Below are positions 27,052 to 32,648 of a stretch of DNA of 32,648 bases, piece by piece. The stretch's first letter is position 1, and every line of letters begins with the position of its first letter. The notes below the pieces were generated by a model. It was not told the DNA's origin. It ran no database searches and was given only the letters and a program-made list of their open reading frames with translations. This stretch comes from Bacteroidota bacterium. Its GTDB lineage: Bacteria > Bacteroidota > Bacteroidia > Chitinophagales > Chitinophagaceae. The stretch covers positions 1 through 32,648 of the forward strand of contig JAHEFK010000003.1 in assembly GCA_024640225.1 (NCBI GenBank). The letters run 5' to 3'. Position numbers and translations under genes: made by a program.

Positions 27052-27357
27052 ATGATAACCTACAACGTAACCGTAAAACTAAATCCAAGTATAGAACACG
27101 CTTGGAAACAATGGATGCTAGAAAAACATATGCCTGCAATTCTTGCAACCCAATGTTTTGATGCCTATGCCTTACACAAATTAATAGATCATCCAGATGA
27201 TGAAGGCATCACTTATGTTGCTCAGTATTTTGCTCCAGACTTTGCCCATTATAATAATTATATCGAACACCATGCTCCCGGCATGCGTGCGGAAGGTTTG
27301 GAATTATTTGGAGATCAATTTATAGCATTTAGAACAGTCATGGAAAAACAAGCCTAA
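27052..27357 (+). CDS. DUF4286 family small protein
   Basis: This 101-residue soluble protein matches DUF4286, a Bacteroidota family of unknown function. Typical features are MITYNVTVKLNPSIEHAWKQWMLEKHMPAIL, then DDEGITYVAQYF, a His-rich NNYIEHHAPGMRAEG, and FGDQFIAFRTVM at the end. The size and alternating pattern suggest a ferredoxin-like alpha/beta barrel (ABM-like). It has no signal peptide or membrane helix. It is the last gene of the 22978-27357 run. No obvious terminator follows; the next gene, HU, has its own promoter. Confidence 0.85.
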   Translation: MITYNVTVKLNPSIEHAWKQWMLEKHMPAILATQCFDAYALHKLIDHPDDEGITYVAQYFAPDFAHYNNYIEHHAPGMRAEGLELFGDQFIAFRTVMEKQA

Positions 27358-27402
27358 AGCCTTATTTATAAAGGTTTTTAGCAGGTTTTAGTCGCCCTAA
27401 TT

Positions 27403-27486
27403 TTGGGATAAATCATTCAAAATCAGTATTTAAAGCACTCTCCAAGTATATAGCACAAACCCAATATGTGAATAACTTGTGGAAAG
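27403..27486 (+). other. Cluster of three DnaA-box-like nonamers upstream of HU
   Basis: Written as the complement of TTATCCACA, the sites are TTGGGATAA (27403-27411, two mismatches), TGTGAATAA (27467-27475, one mismatch) and TGTGGAAAG (27478-27486, two mismatches). The last two start 11 bases apart, about one helical turn. An A-rich stretch follows at 27508-27535. This is the longest intergenic gap in the window (27358-27595). It may be a DnaA-binding site or chance. Confidence 0.25.
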
Positions 27487-27532
27487 CCCTATGAATAAAG
27501 GGTTTCAAAGAAAAAAAATTAACTGAAAAAAA

Positions 27533-27563
27533 TTTGGAACTGTGCTAAACCTAAGTATATTTG
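27533..27563 (+). promoter_or_regulatory. Promoter of the HU gene
   Basis: TTTG (27533-27536), 19-base spacer, TATATTTG (27556-27563): an excellent match to the two-part Bacteroidota promoter, giving a leader of about 25-28 bases. It is the best promoter in the window, fitting an abundant protein. Confidence 0.8.
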
Positions 27564-27595
27564 TATTAAATCACTAACTCTTAAAAAAAACAATT

Positions 27596-27874
27596 ATGAA
27601 CAAAGCAGAATTGATTGAAAAAATCGCGAAAGAAGCAACTTTAACTAAAGTACAAGCTGGTGCAGCTTTAGATGCTTTCACTGACTCAGTAATCGGCGCA
27701 TTGAAAAAAGGCGACAAAGTTACTTTAGTTGGTTTTGGTACTTTCTCTGTAACTGAGCGTGCTGCTCGTAATGGTCGTAACCCACAAACTGGTGCTACTA
27801 TTAAAATTAAAGCTCGTAAAGCTCCTAAATTTAAAGCTGGTAAAGAATTCTCTACTAAAATTGCTAAAAAATAA
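27596..27874 (+). CDS. hup: HU family DNA-binding protein
   Basis: This 92-residue nucleoid protein binds and bends DNA as a dimer. [28 protein letters not shown] is the N-terminal helix pair; [28 protein letters not shown] holds the beta saddle and the start of the DNA-binding arm; [17 protein letters not shown] completes it. Length is canonical. It is a single-gene unit with a strong promoter and a strong hairpin terminator. The codons are strongly biased to A/T-ending forms such as GCT, AAA and GGT, as expected of a highly expressed gene. Confidence 0.97.
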   Translation: MNKAELIEKIAKEATLTKVQAGAALDAFTDSVIGALKKGDKVTLVGFGTFSVTERAARNGRNPQTGATIKIKARKAPKFKAGKEFSTKIAKK

Positions 27875-27891
27875 GCTTCTTTTAGTTTAAG

Positions 27892-27925
27892 AAAAAAAAG
27901 CAAGAGTTTTCTCTTGCTTTTTTTT
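27892..27925 (+). terminator. Terminator of the HU gene
   Basis: GCAAGAG / CTCTTGC with a TTTT loop (27900-27906 with 27911-27917), extended by A and T runs. Its T run merges into the -7 box of the next gene at 27925. Confidence 0.9.
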
Positions 27926-27932
27926 ATATTTG
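27925..27932 (+). promoter_or_regulatory. -7 promoter element for the THX gene
   Basis: TATATTTG matches TAnnTTTG, 27 bases before the ATG at 27960. It directly abuts the T run of the HU terminator, so the -33 region lies within that hairpin. Confidence 0.6.
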
Positions 27933-27959
27933 CAGTCTAACAATTAAAAATATTAAATC

Positions 27960-28073
27960 ATGGGAAGAGGTGATAATCGTACAAAACGCGGCAAAATTGC
28001 AAATGGTTCATTTGGCAAAGTTCGTATTGCACGCAGAACAAAAAGATTAGGCGCTAAAGCTAAGAAAGCTTAA
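27960..28073 (+). CDS. 30S ribosomal protein THX
   Basis: This 37-residue basic protein reads MGRGDNRTKRGKIANGSFGK, then VRIARRTKRLGAKAKKA, matching the bTHX family first seen in Thermus 30S subunits and widespread in Bacteroidota. MGRGDxRTKRGKI and GxFGxxR are the family hallmarks. It is thought to stabilise the head of the small ribosomal subunit. It has its own -7 box and ends before a bidirectional hairpin at 28086-28120. Short genes of this kind are easily missed by length cut-offs. Confidence 0.93.
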   Translation: MGRGDNRTKRGKIANGSFGKVRIARRTKRLGAKAKKA

Positions 28074-28085
28074 GATGTCATTAAA

Positions 28086-28120
28086 TAAAAAAGCCTTGCA
28101 TATGCAAGGGCTTTTTTATT
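28086..28120. terminator. Bidirectional terminator between THX and pdxH
   Basis: AAGCC-TTGCA pairs with TGCAAGGGCTT with one bulged base, flanked by A6 and T6. The two converging genes end on either side. Confidence 0.85.
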
Positions 28121-28123
28121 TAA

Positions 28124-28768
28124 CTAAGGAGCTACTCTATATCTACTCCAAGATTCATTTTCTTGTTTTTCAAAAACAATTCTATCGTGCATGCGACTAC
28201 TTCTGCCATGCCAAAATTCTATTTTAATCGGAACGATTCTATACCCACCCCAATGAGCTGGACGCGGAACGACATCTGTAAACTGTTGTTCGAATTGCGC
28301 GTAACGCTCCTCTAAAAGTTCTCGCTTTTCAATTTTTTGACTTTGAGGAGATGCCCATGCGCCCAATTGACTTGCTCTTGGTCGAGAGGCAAAATACGCA
28401 TCGTTTTCAGCAGCTGTTAATTGCTCAGCAACACCCATAACTCTTACTTGTCGTTCTAGCTCTTTCCAATGAAAAACTAATGATGCTTTGGAATGCTTTG
28501 ATAATTGAACACCCTTTTCACTTTCATAATTGGTAAAGAAAGTGAAACCACGTTCATCTAAGCCTTTCAGCAATACAATGCGCGCATCTGGAAATCCATC
28601 TTCTTGAAGTGTGCTCAAGGTCATAGCATTGACATCATCTATCGATGCGCTAACGGCTTCTTCAAACCAAGTATGAAAAAAAGAAAAAGGATCATCTCCT
28701 ACCACCTCTTCTGACAAAGATGCTAAGATATAATCCTTTCTAATATCCGCAATTGAAATTCGGGACAT
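28124..28768 (-). CDS. pdxH: Pyridoxamine 5'-phosphate oxidase
   Basis: This 214-residue FMN enzyme oxidises pyridoxine or pyridoxamine 5'-phosphate to pyridoxal 5'-phosphate. Family blocks run in order: DPFSFFHTWFEEAV, AMTLSTLQEDGFPDARIVLLKGLDERGFTFFTNYES, KASLVFHWKELERQVRVMG, YFASRPRASQLGAWASPQSQ, PAHWGGYRIVPIKIEFWHGRSSRMHDRI, and RYRVAP at the end. The substrate-binding Arg-His of GRSSRMHDR is intact. It starts one base after the stop of a 41-residue membrane ORF on the same strand, so the two are probably on one message. The product is also the cofactor of the alanine racemase in this window. Confidence 0.96.
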   Translation of the reverse strand: MSRISIADIRKDYILASLSEEVVGDDPFSFFHTWFEEAVSASIDDVNAMTLSTLQEDGFPDARIVLLKGLDERGFTFFTNYESEKGVQLSKHSKASLVFHWKELERQVRVMGVAEQLTAAENDAYFASRPRASQLGAWASPQSQKIEKRELLEERYAQFEQQFTDVVPRPAHWGGYRIVPIKIEFWHGRSSRMHDRIVFEKQENESWSRYRVAP

Positions 28769-28769
28769 C

Positions 28770-28895
28770 CTAATCTTTAGTAAAAAGATATTTAGCCATT
28801 ACAAATATTAACTCAACCGTCATTGCAAGAATGAAAAACCAAGTTAATAATGGACCAATTTTATTTCCGAAATCGTAAAAAGCGTTTAATAACAT
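28770..28895 (-). CDS. Putative 41-residue single-pass membrane peptide upstream of pdxH
   Basis: On the minus strand from ATG at 28895 the frame reads MLLNAFYDFGNKIGPLLTWF, then FILAMTVELIFVMAKYLFTKD, stop TAG at 28772-28770. It has one hydrophobic helix (about 15-36) followed by a basic-acidic tail (KYLFTKD). The stop lies one base before the pdxH ATG, which argues for translational coupling. I do not recognise the family. Only a weak promoter-like sequence lies upstream. Support is the clean membrane-protein pattern plus gene packing; chance remains possible. Confidence 0.55.
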   Translation of the reverse strand: MLLNAFYDFGNKIGPLLTWFFILAMTVELIFVMAKYLFTKD

Positions 28896-28997
28896 AATAG
28901 TTAGTTTAGATAATTATAGGCTGCAATTTACAAAACATGCTGTATATATTTTTAGAAATCGCTTCTTTTTTATTAAATTTATAAAAATTACTACGTT

Positions 28998-30206
28998 ATT
29001 AAACTTCATAGACACATACCTTTTTTAAAAGCTGTTTTGCGCTACGCACTAACCGCTTTTGGTGGCCCACAAAGCCATATAGGCATGATGTTGAAAACAT
29101 TTGCTCAGGAGCGAAAAGATGTAACGGAAGAAGAATTGCTTGAATACAATTCGTTTTGCCAAATGCTACCGGGCCCCTCTTCCACACAAACCATTGCCCT
29201 TGTAGCACTTAAACGTGGTGGCATTGGTTTGGCCATTATCACCTTACTTATCTGGATTTTCCCTGCCGTATTTATAATGGGCTTGGTTTCCTTTTTTGTA
29301 TATAAATTTCAATTGCAAAACACAAACAGCAATTTATTTAAGTTCCTGCAACCTATGACAGTAGGCTTTATTCTCTATGCAGCCGTAAAATTCACACAAA
29401 AAAGTGTTCGTCATTTGGCCACTTGGGCTATTATGATTGGTAGCATTACAGTAATGCTACTGTTTAAAAGCCCTTGGACCTTTCCTCTTTTATTAATCGC
29501 AGCGGGCAGTGTAAGTAATTTTAGTGACCGTAGGATACCTGAAAAAACAAAAAAACCAATGCCCATACCATGGGTGAACTTATGGATTTTTGCAATTGTA
29601 TTTTTAGTGGCGGGTATATTGTCCGAGTTAGCACGTTTGCAAAATTGGAAACACCAAGATGTCTTTCATATTTTTGAAAACTTCTATCGTTTTGGGAGTT
29701 TTGTATTTGGTGGCGGACAAGTATTATTGCCTTTAATGATTGTGCAGTTTGTAAACTTACCTGTACTCAGAAATGAATCACCCCTTATTAGCGCTAGCGC
29801 AATTACTACCGGTTATGGCATTGTACAAGCAGTACCTGGACCTGTATTTTCAATATGCGCTTATATAGGCGGTATGATTATGAGCGGCTATGGATGGGAG
29901 TGGCAATTGATTGGAATCTTAGTAGCCACTATCGCTATTTTTCTACCAAGTTCTCTAATTCTCTTTTTCCTATTCCCCGTTTATCAACAGTTGAAACAAC
30001 ATGTTATTATATTCAGAGCGCTAGAGGGCATTTCAGCAGCTATAGTTGGGGTAATTTGGGCTTCGGGAATATTAGTATTCAAAGACATCGAGCTCCAATG
30101 GGTGAGTATGGCCGTAATAGTATCTACTTTTATTTTGCTCTATAGCAATAAAATACCCGCTCCTATAATTGTGATCGCTTGTTTGCTCGGTGGCTGGTTG
30201 TGGTAA
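28998..30206 (+). CDS. chrA: Chromate transporter ChrA (two-domain), probable ATT start
   Basis: This CHR-family membrane protein (402 residues from 28998) has two homologous halves: YALTAFGGPQSHIG with MLPGPSSTQT in the first, and FGSFVFGGGQVLLPLM with IVQAVPGPVFSICAYIGG in the second, plus about ten membrane segments. Such proteins export chromate or related oxyanions by proton exchange, though many homologues have other or unknown substrates. The first conventional start is TTG at 29037, but the same frame upstream reads IKLHRHIPFLKAVLRYALTA, the usual ChrA N-terminus, beginning at ATT 28998; no ATG exists before the in-frame stop at 28974. I therefore start at ATT. The gene ends directly against the SCO1 stop. 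Confidence 0.85.
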   Translation: MKLHRHIPFLKAVLRYALTAFGGPQSHIGMMLKTFAQERKDVTEEELLEYNSFCQMLPGPSSTQTIALVALKRGGIGLAIITLLIWIFPAVFIMGLVSFFVYKFQLQNTNSNLFKFLQPMTVGFILYAAVKFTQKSVRHLATWAIMIGSITVMLLFKSPWTFPLLLIAAGSVSNFSDRRIPEKTKKPMPIPWVNLWIFAIVFLVAGILSELARLQNWKHQDVFHIFENFYRFGSFVFGGGQVLLPLMIVQFVNLPVLRNESPLISASAITTGYGIVQAVPGPVFSICAYIGGMIMSGYGWEWQLIGILVATIAIFLPSSLILFFLFPVYQQLKQHVIIFRALEGISAAIVGVIWASGILVFKDIELQWVSMAVIVSTFILLYSNKIPAPIIVIACLLGGWLW

Positions 30207-30863
30207 TTAATTTTCGTTTTTAAGCAATTCAATATCCTTTATAAGTTGATTGACTTTCAAACTATCGGTGCCACTATATTGGCCTCTTACCAAGCCTTTC
30301 TTATCTATCAATACGAAACGATCGGTATGTATAAAATCGTCTTCAATATCAACCACCGCTGTATCTTCTGCAGCTGTTACTAAATAGCTATAACGCGCAG
30401 CATCGTACAGGGCTTTTTTATCACCCGTTAAAAAGATCCATTGTTTCGGATCTGCTTCAAAACGAAGGCTATATTGCTTCATAGCCTGCACCGTATCTTT
30501 ATAAGGATCTACCGTATGCGATAAAATCAAAATACTGGCATCACCTTTATAGGCCTGATAAACACGGCTCATTTGCTCGTTCATTTTTGGACAAATACCT
30601 TTACATGTAGTGAAAAAATACTCTACTACTCTAATTTTACCCTCAACGTCTTTTTCAGTGATGGTTTGTCCCTCTTGATTAATAAAAGAAAACGGACGCG
30701 TATGATGACCAGGGTTTCCTAAAATCGGCAAGGGATTAGATTTATGATGAATCGCGTTGTAAATATTCGTACCTGGTGTATTATACAAATAATACGACAT
30801 GAAAATCAAGGTAAATACAATAAAAAACAACAATAGAATACGGGAAGCAGGTATCGATTTCAT
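30207..30863 (-). CDS. SCO1/SenC family copper protein
   Basis: This 218-residue protein has an N-terminal membrane anchor (about 9-27) and a thioredoxin-like domain facing the periplasm. The copper-binding residues are visible: Cys87 and Cys91 in FFTTCKGICPKM, and His179 in DFIHTDRFVLID. SCO proteins deliver copper to the CuA centre of cytochrome oxidase or maintain thiols; no oxidase gene is in the window. The frame is open from 30944, but a -7 box at 30876-30869 lies inside that extension and MKSIPASRILLLFF starts at 30863, so I choose that start. It diverges from mdh. Confidence 0.9.
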   Translation of the reverse strand: MKSIPASRILLLFFIVFTLIFMSYYLYNTPGTNIYNAIHHKSNPLPILGNPGHHTRPFSFINQEGQTITEKDVEGKIRVVEYFFTTCKGICPKMNEQMSRVYQAYKGDASILILSHTVDPYKDTVQAMKQYSLRFEADPKQWIFLTGDKKALYDAARYSYLVTAAEDTAVVDIEDDFIHTDRFVLIDKKGLVRGQYSGTDSLKVNQLIKDIELLKNEN

Positions 30864-30868
30864 AGCAA

Positions 30869-30876
30869 CAAATTTA
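30869..30876 (-). promoter_or_regulatory. -7 promoter element for the SCO1 gene
   Basis: TAAATTTG on the minus strand matches TAnnTTTG, five bases before the ATG at 30863. It implies a leaderless or nearly leaderless message and rules out the longer start. Confidence 0.55.
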
Positions 30877-30966
30877 TAGGTTATAGTAGGTTTTAAAAAA
30901 TGAGAATAATCATATGCAAAGCTGCAAAATTTAGGCTTAAACAAAATGATAGTTTTGTAAAAATTG

Positions 30967-30974
30967 TATCTTTG
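30967..30974 (+). promoter_or_regulatory. -7 promoter element for mdh
   Basis: TATCTTTG matches TAnnTTTG, with a leader of about 35-40 bases to the ATG at 31016. No -33 element at the usual distance. Confidence 0.55.
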
Positions 30975-31015
30975 CCATGCAAAATTAATTAATTAACTCC
31001 AAAATAAAATTTCAA

Positions 31016-31945
31016 ATGAAAGTAACCGTAGTAGGTGCTGGCGCCGTAGGTGCTACCTGTGCCGACAATATTGCTCGCAAAGAGTTGGTAAAAGAACTCG
31101 TTTTAGTAGATATCAAAGAAGGTTTTGCTGAAGGTAAAGCACTAGACATGATGCAAACTGCTGCCTTATTAGGTTTTGACACACAAATCATTGGTAGTAC
31201 GAATGATTATAGGAAAACAGCTAATTCGGATGTATGCGTTATTACTTCAGGCATCCCTAGAAAACCAGGCATGACCCGTGAAGAATTGATTGGTACGAAT
31301 GCAAAAATTGTAGAAGAAGTAAGCAAAAACTTATTAAAATATTCTCCAAATACCATCATCGTAGTTATTTCTAACCCAATGGATACGATGACTTATTTAA
31401 CATTAAAAGCAACCGGCTTACCAAAAAATAGAGTAATTGGTATGGGTGGTATTTTAGATAGCGCACGTTTCAAATGCTATTTGCAACAAGCGTTAAACTG
31501 CTCTGCAAATGATTTACATGGTGTAGTAGTTGGTGGACATGGCGATACCACTATGATTCCATTAACGCGTTTGGCTACTTTGAACGGATTGCCTGTATCT
31601 AACTTCTTAAATGAAGAACAATTACAAAAAATTGCTGCTGATACTATGGTGGGTGGTGCTACACTTACTAAATTATTAGGCACTTCTGCTTGGTATGCAC
31701 CAGGTGCAGCAGGAGCTGCTTTAGTAGAAGCTATCTTACGCGACGAGCGTAAAGTATTCCCTTGTTGCGTTTCTTTAGAAGGTGAATATGGTCAAAACGA
31801 TATTTGCTTAGGTGTGCCAGTAGTAATTGGTAAAAACGGATGGGAATCTATTATTGATTACAAATTGACAGATACGGAACAAGCTGCATTCAATAAATCT
31901 GCAGATGCTGTAAGAAGCATGAACGAAGTATTGAAAACGCTATAA
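31016..31945 (+). CDS. mdh: Malate dehydrogenase
   Basis: This 309-residue NAD-dependent enzyme interconverts malate and oxaloacetate in the citric acid cycle. GAGAVGATCAD (7-17) is the dinucleotide loop and Asp32 selects NAD. Arg82 and Arg88 in PRKPGMTREEL are the substrate-binding pair; the Arg at position 82, in place of Gln, distinguishes malate from lactate dehydrogenase. Arg151 and catalytic His175 in GGHGDTTMIP are present. It is of the LDH-like tetrameric type usual in Bacteroidota. It has its own promoter box and ends at a 17-bp perfect hairpin. Confidence 0.96.
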   Translation: MKVTVVGAGAVGATCADNIARKELVKELVLVDIKEGFAEGKALDMMQTAALLGFDTQIIGSTNDYRKTANSDVCVITSGIPRKPGMTREELIGTNAKIVEEVSKNLLKYSPNTIIVVISNPMDTMTYLTLKATGLPKNRVIGMGGILDSARFKCYLQQALNCSANDLHGVVVGGHGDTTMIPLTRLATLNGLPVSNFLNEEQLQKIAADTMVGGATLTKLLGTSAWYAPGAAGAALVEAILRDERKVFPCCVSLEGEYGQNDICLGVPVVIGKNGWESIIDYKLTDTEQAAFNKSADAVRSMNEVLKTL

Positions 31946-31961
31946 GTTTTGCTACTCAAAT

Positions 31962-31999
31962 AAAAAATAAAGGAGGTCGAATGACCTCCTTTATTTTTT
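31962..31999. terminator. Bidirectional terminator between mdh and DUF5777 gene
   Basis: A perfect 17-bp inverted repeat (31962-31978 with 31983-31999) with a GAAT loop; A-rich left arm and T-rich right arm. It is the strongest hairpin in the window and serves both converging genes. Confidence 0.93.
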
Positions 32000-32014
32000 T
32001 ATACTTTATGGTTA

Positions 32015-32648
32015 TTAGTACGTGCTATTTCTGCTACCTTCAAAACCTTTCGGCTGTTTTACGGTAAATACTCTACCAAGATTGAAGCCTAAATGAATAT
32101 CACCTTTACCCCACTGTCCCGTTGTTTGTCCAATAAAATTACGCTCTGTCATGGCTTGGGTATTGGTCAGCATAAACTGAAATACGTGCCCCCCCGTTTC
32201 TATATCCATACCTAAGGAAAAATTATTGGTATAAGGGGTTTGCGCATTGTCCCATTTATTGAGTACATAATAATATTCTGCATTAATGGTTGAACGATTC
32301 GACACTTTCATGCGTGCTCCAAAACCCATTGCGATTAAATTATTATTGTACGAACTATAATCTACTAAATTATAATGCACTAAAGTTGGCGTCAACTGCA
32401 CCGACAAAGCTTTATTTACTTTTTTAGCAAATAAAACTTGGTGGGTATAGCAAATACGATCAGCCAACACAAATGTTTCACCAACTGGGGTTCTAAATGC
32501 TTTTAAAGACATTGCAGCCACATAAGAAATGGCGATTGGTGAACCACCGTGGTCTTTTTGTTTTAGTAATTTTACTTTTGCATAGCCATCATATTCTTTA
32601 TCTACACTACTTCTGCCCATACCGATGGTGATATTATCTGTCAATCCG
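32015..32648 (-). CDS. DUF5777 beta-barrel protein, 5' end outside the window
   Basis: At least 211 residues of a DUF5777 family protein are present and the frame runs open off the right edge (GLTDNITIGMGRSSVDKEYD at the visible start), so the N-terminus and signal peptide are missing. Alternating hydrophobic and polar strands with aromatic girdles, YAKVKLLKQ, INAEYYYVLNKW, NNFSLGMDIETGGHVFQFML and MTERNFIGQTTGQWGKGDIHLGFNLGRVF, indicate an outer-membrane beta-barrel. The function of the family is unknown. The apparent TTG start near 32644 is an artefact of the window edge. Confidence 0.85.
   Translation of the reverse strand, partial: GLTDNITIGMGRSSVDKEYDGYAKVKLLKQKDHGGSPIAISYVAAMSLKAFRTPVGETFVLADRICYTHQVLFAKKVNKALSVQLTPTLVHYNLVDYSSYNNNLIAMGFGARMKVSNRSTINAEYYYVLNKWDNAQTPYTNNFSLGMDIETGGHVFQFMLTNTQAMTERNFIGQTTGQWGKGDIHLGFNLGRVFTVKQPKGFEGSRNSTY

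Noticed and set aside
27358-27595. Possible tRNA or small RNA gene before HU
   Set aside because: I could not fold a cloverleaf or find tRNA arm motifs; only a weak bulged hairpin is present.
31971-31977. AGGAGGT as a strong Shine-Dalgarno site
   Set aside because: It is one arm of the 17-bp mdh terminator and no start codon of a real frame follows at the right distance.
1-32648. CRISPR array, insertion sequence, prophage or defence island
   Set aside because: No spaced direct repeats, transposase, integrase, terminal repeats or nuclease/toxin families were seen; base composition looks uniform.

Overview
The window is an ordinary, gene-dense chromosomal stretch of an AT-rich member of the Bacteroidota, most likely a Chitinophagales-type lineage. 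The evidence is the family content (MurF-Alr fusion, DUF4270 lipoprotein, DUF1573 pair, DUF5777 barrel, type IX secretion C-terminal domains, ribosomal protein THX, DUF4286), the near absence of Shine-Dalgarno sequences, and about a dozen intergenic matches to the Bacteroidota -7 element TAnnTTTG, some with a TTTG/TTG element about 19-20 bases upstream. There is no rRNA, tRNA, insertion sequence, prophage or CRISPR array, and no gene-free stretch over 300 bases; the longest gap is 27358-27595.

Layout. 1-35 may be the tail of a rightward gene. 107-1041 (-) holds two DUF1573 proteins. 1144-6266 (+) is a tight five-gene run: GT9 glycosyltransferase, CCA-adding enzyme, small membrane protein, BtuF-like binding protein, membrane glycosyltransferase. 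6325-7383 is class I fructose-bisphosphate aldolase. 7432-10424 (-) is a DnaQ-like exonuclease followed by MurF-Alr. 10562-13874 (+) is a DUF1800/DUF1501 pair. 13926-19358 (-) runs from a glycogen-synthase N-domain protein through a DUF4270 lipoprotein and GlmS to MetK. panC (+), pyk (-) and a solitary atpG (+) follow. 22978-27357 (+) is a run of a T9SS-secreted protein, a MacB-like permease, RsgA and DUF4286. HU and the 37-residue ribosomal protein THX come next. pdxH (-) is preceded by an unlisted 41-residue membrane peptide. ChrA (+) meets a SCO1 protein (-) end to end. Malate dehydrogenase (+) and a DUF5777 barrel cut by the window edge close the region.

How the genes fit together. Most are housekeeping: central carbon metabolism (fbaB, pyk, mdh), envelope precursors (glmS, murF-alr, GT9, GT-C enzyme), cofactors (panC, pdxH, metK), translation and RNA (cca, rsgA, THX), chromosome packing (HU) and energy (atpG). 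The lineage-specific parts are envelope and secretion proteins. I see no clear new defence or mobile system. The points most worth a second look are chrA, whose homology begins upstream of any ATG and appears to use ATT; the 41-residue membrane ORF before pdxH; the reduced glycogen-synthase-like protein with an inverted repeat in its leader; promoter boxes lying only 4-8 bases before start codons; a DnaA-box-like cluster before HU; and the Tat-plus-T9SS architecture of the DUF1501 protein.
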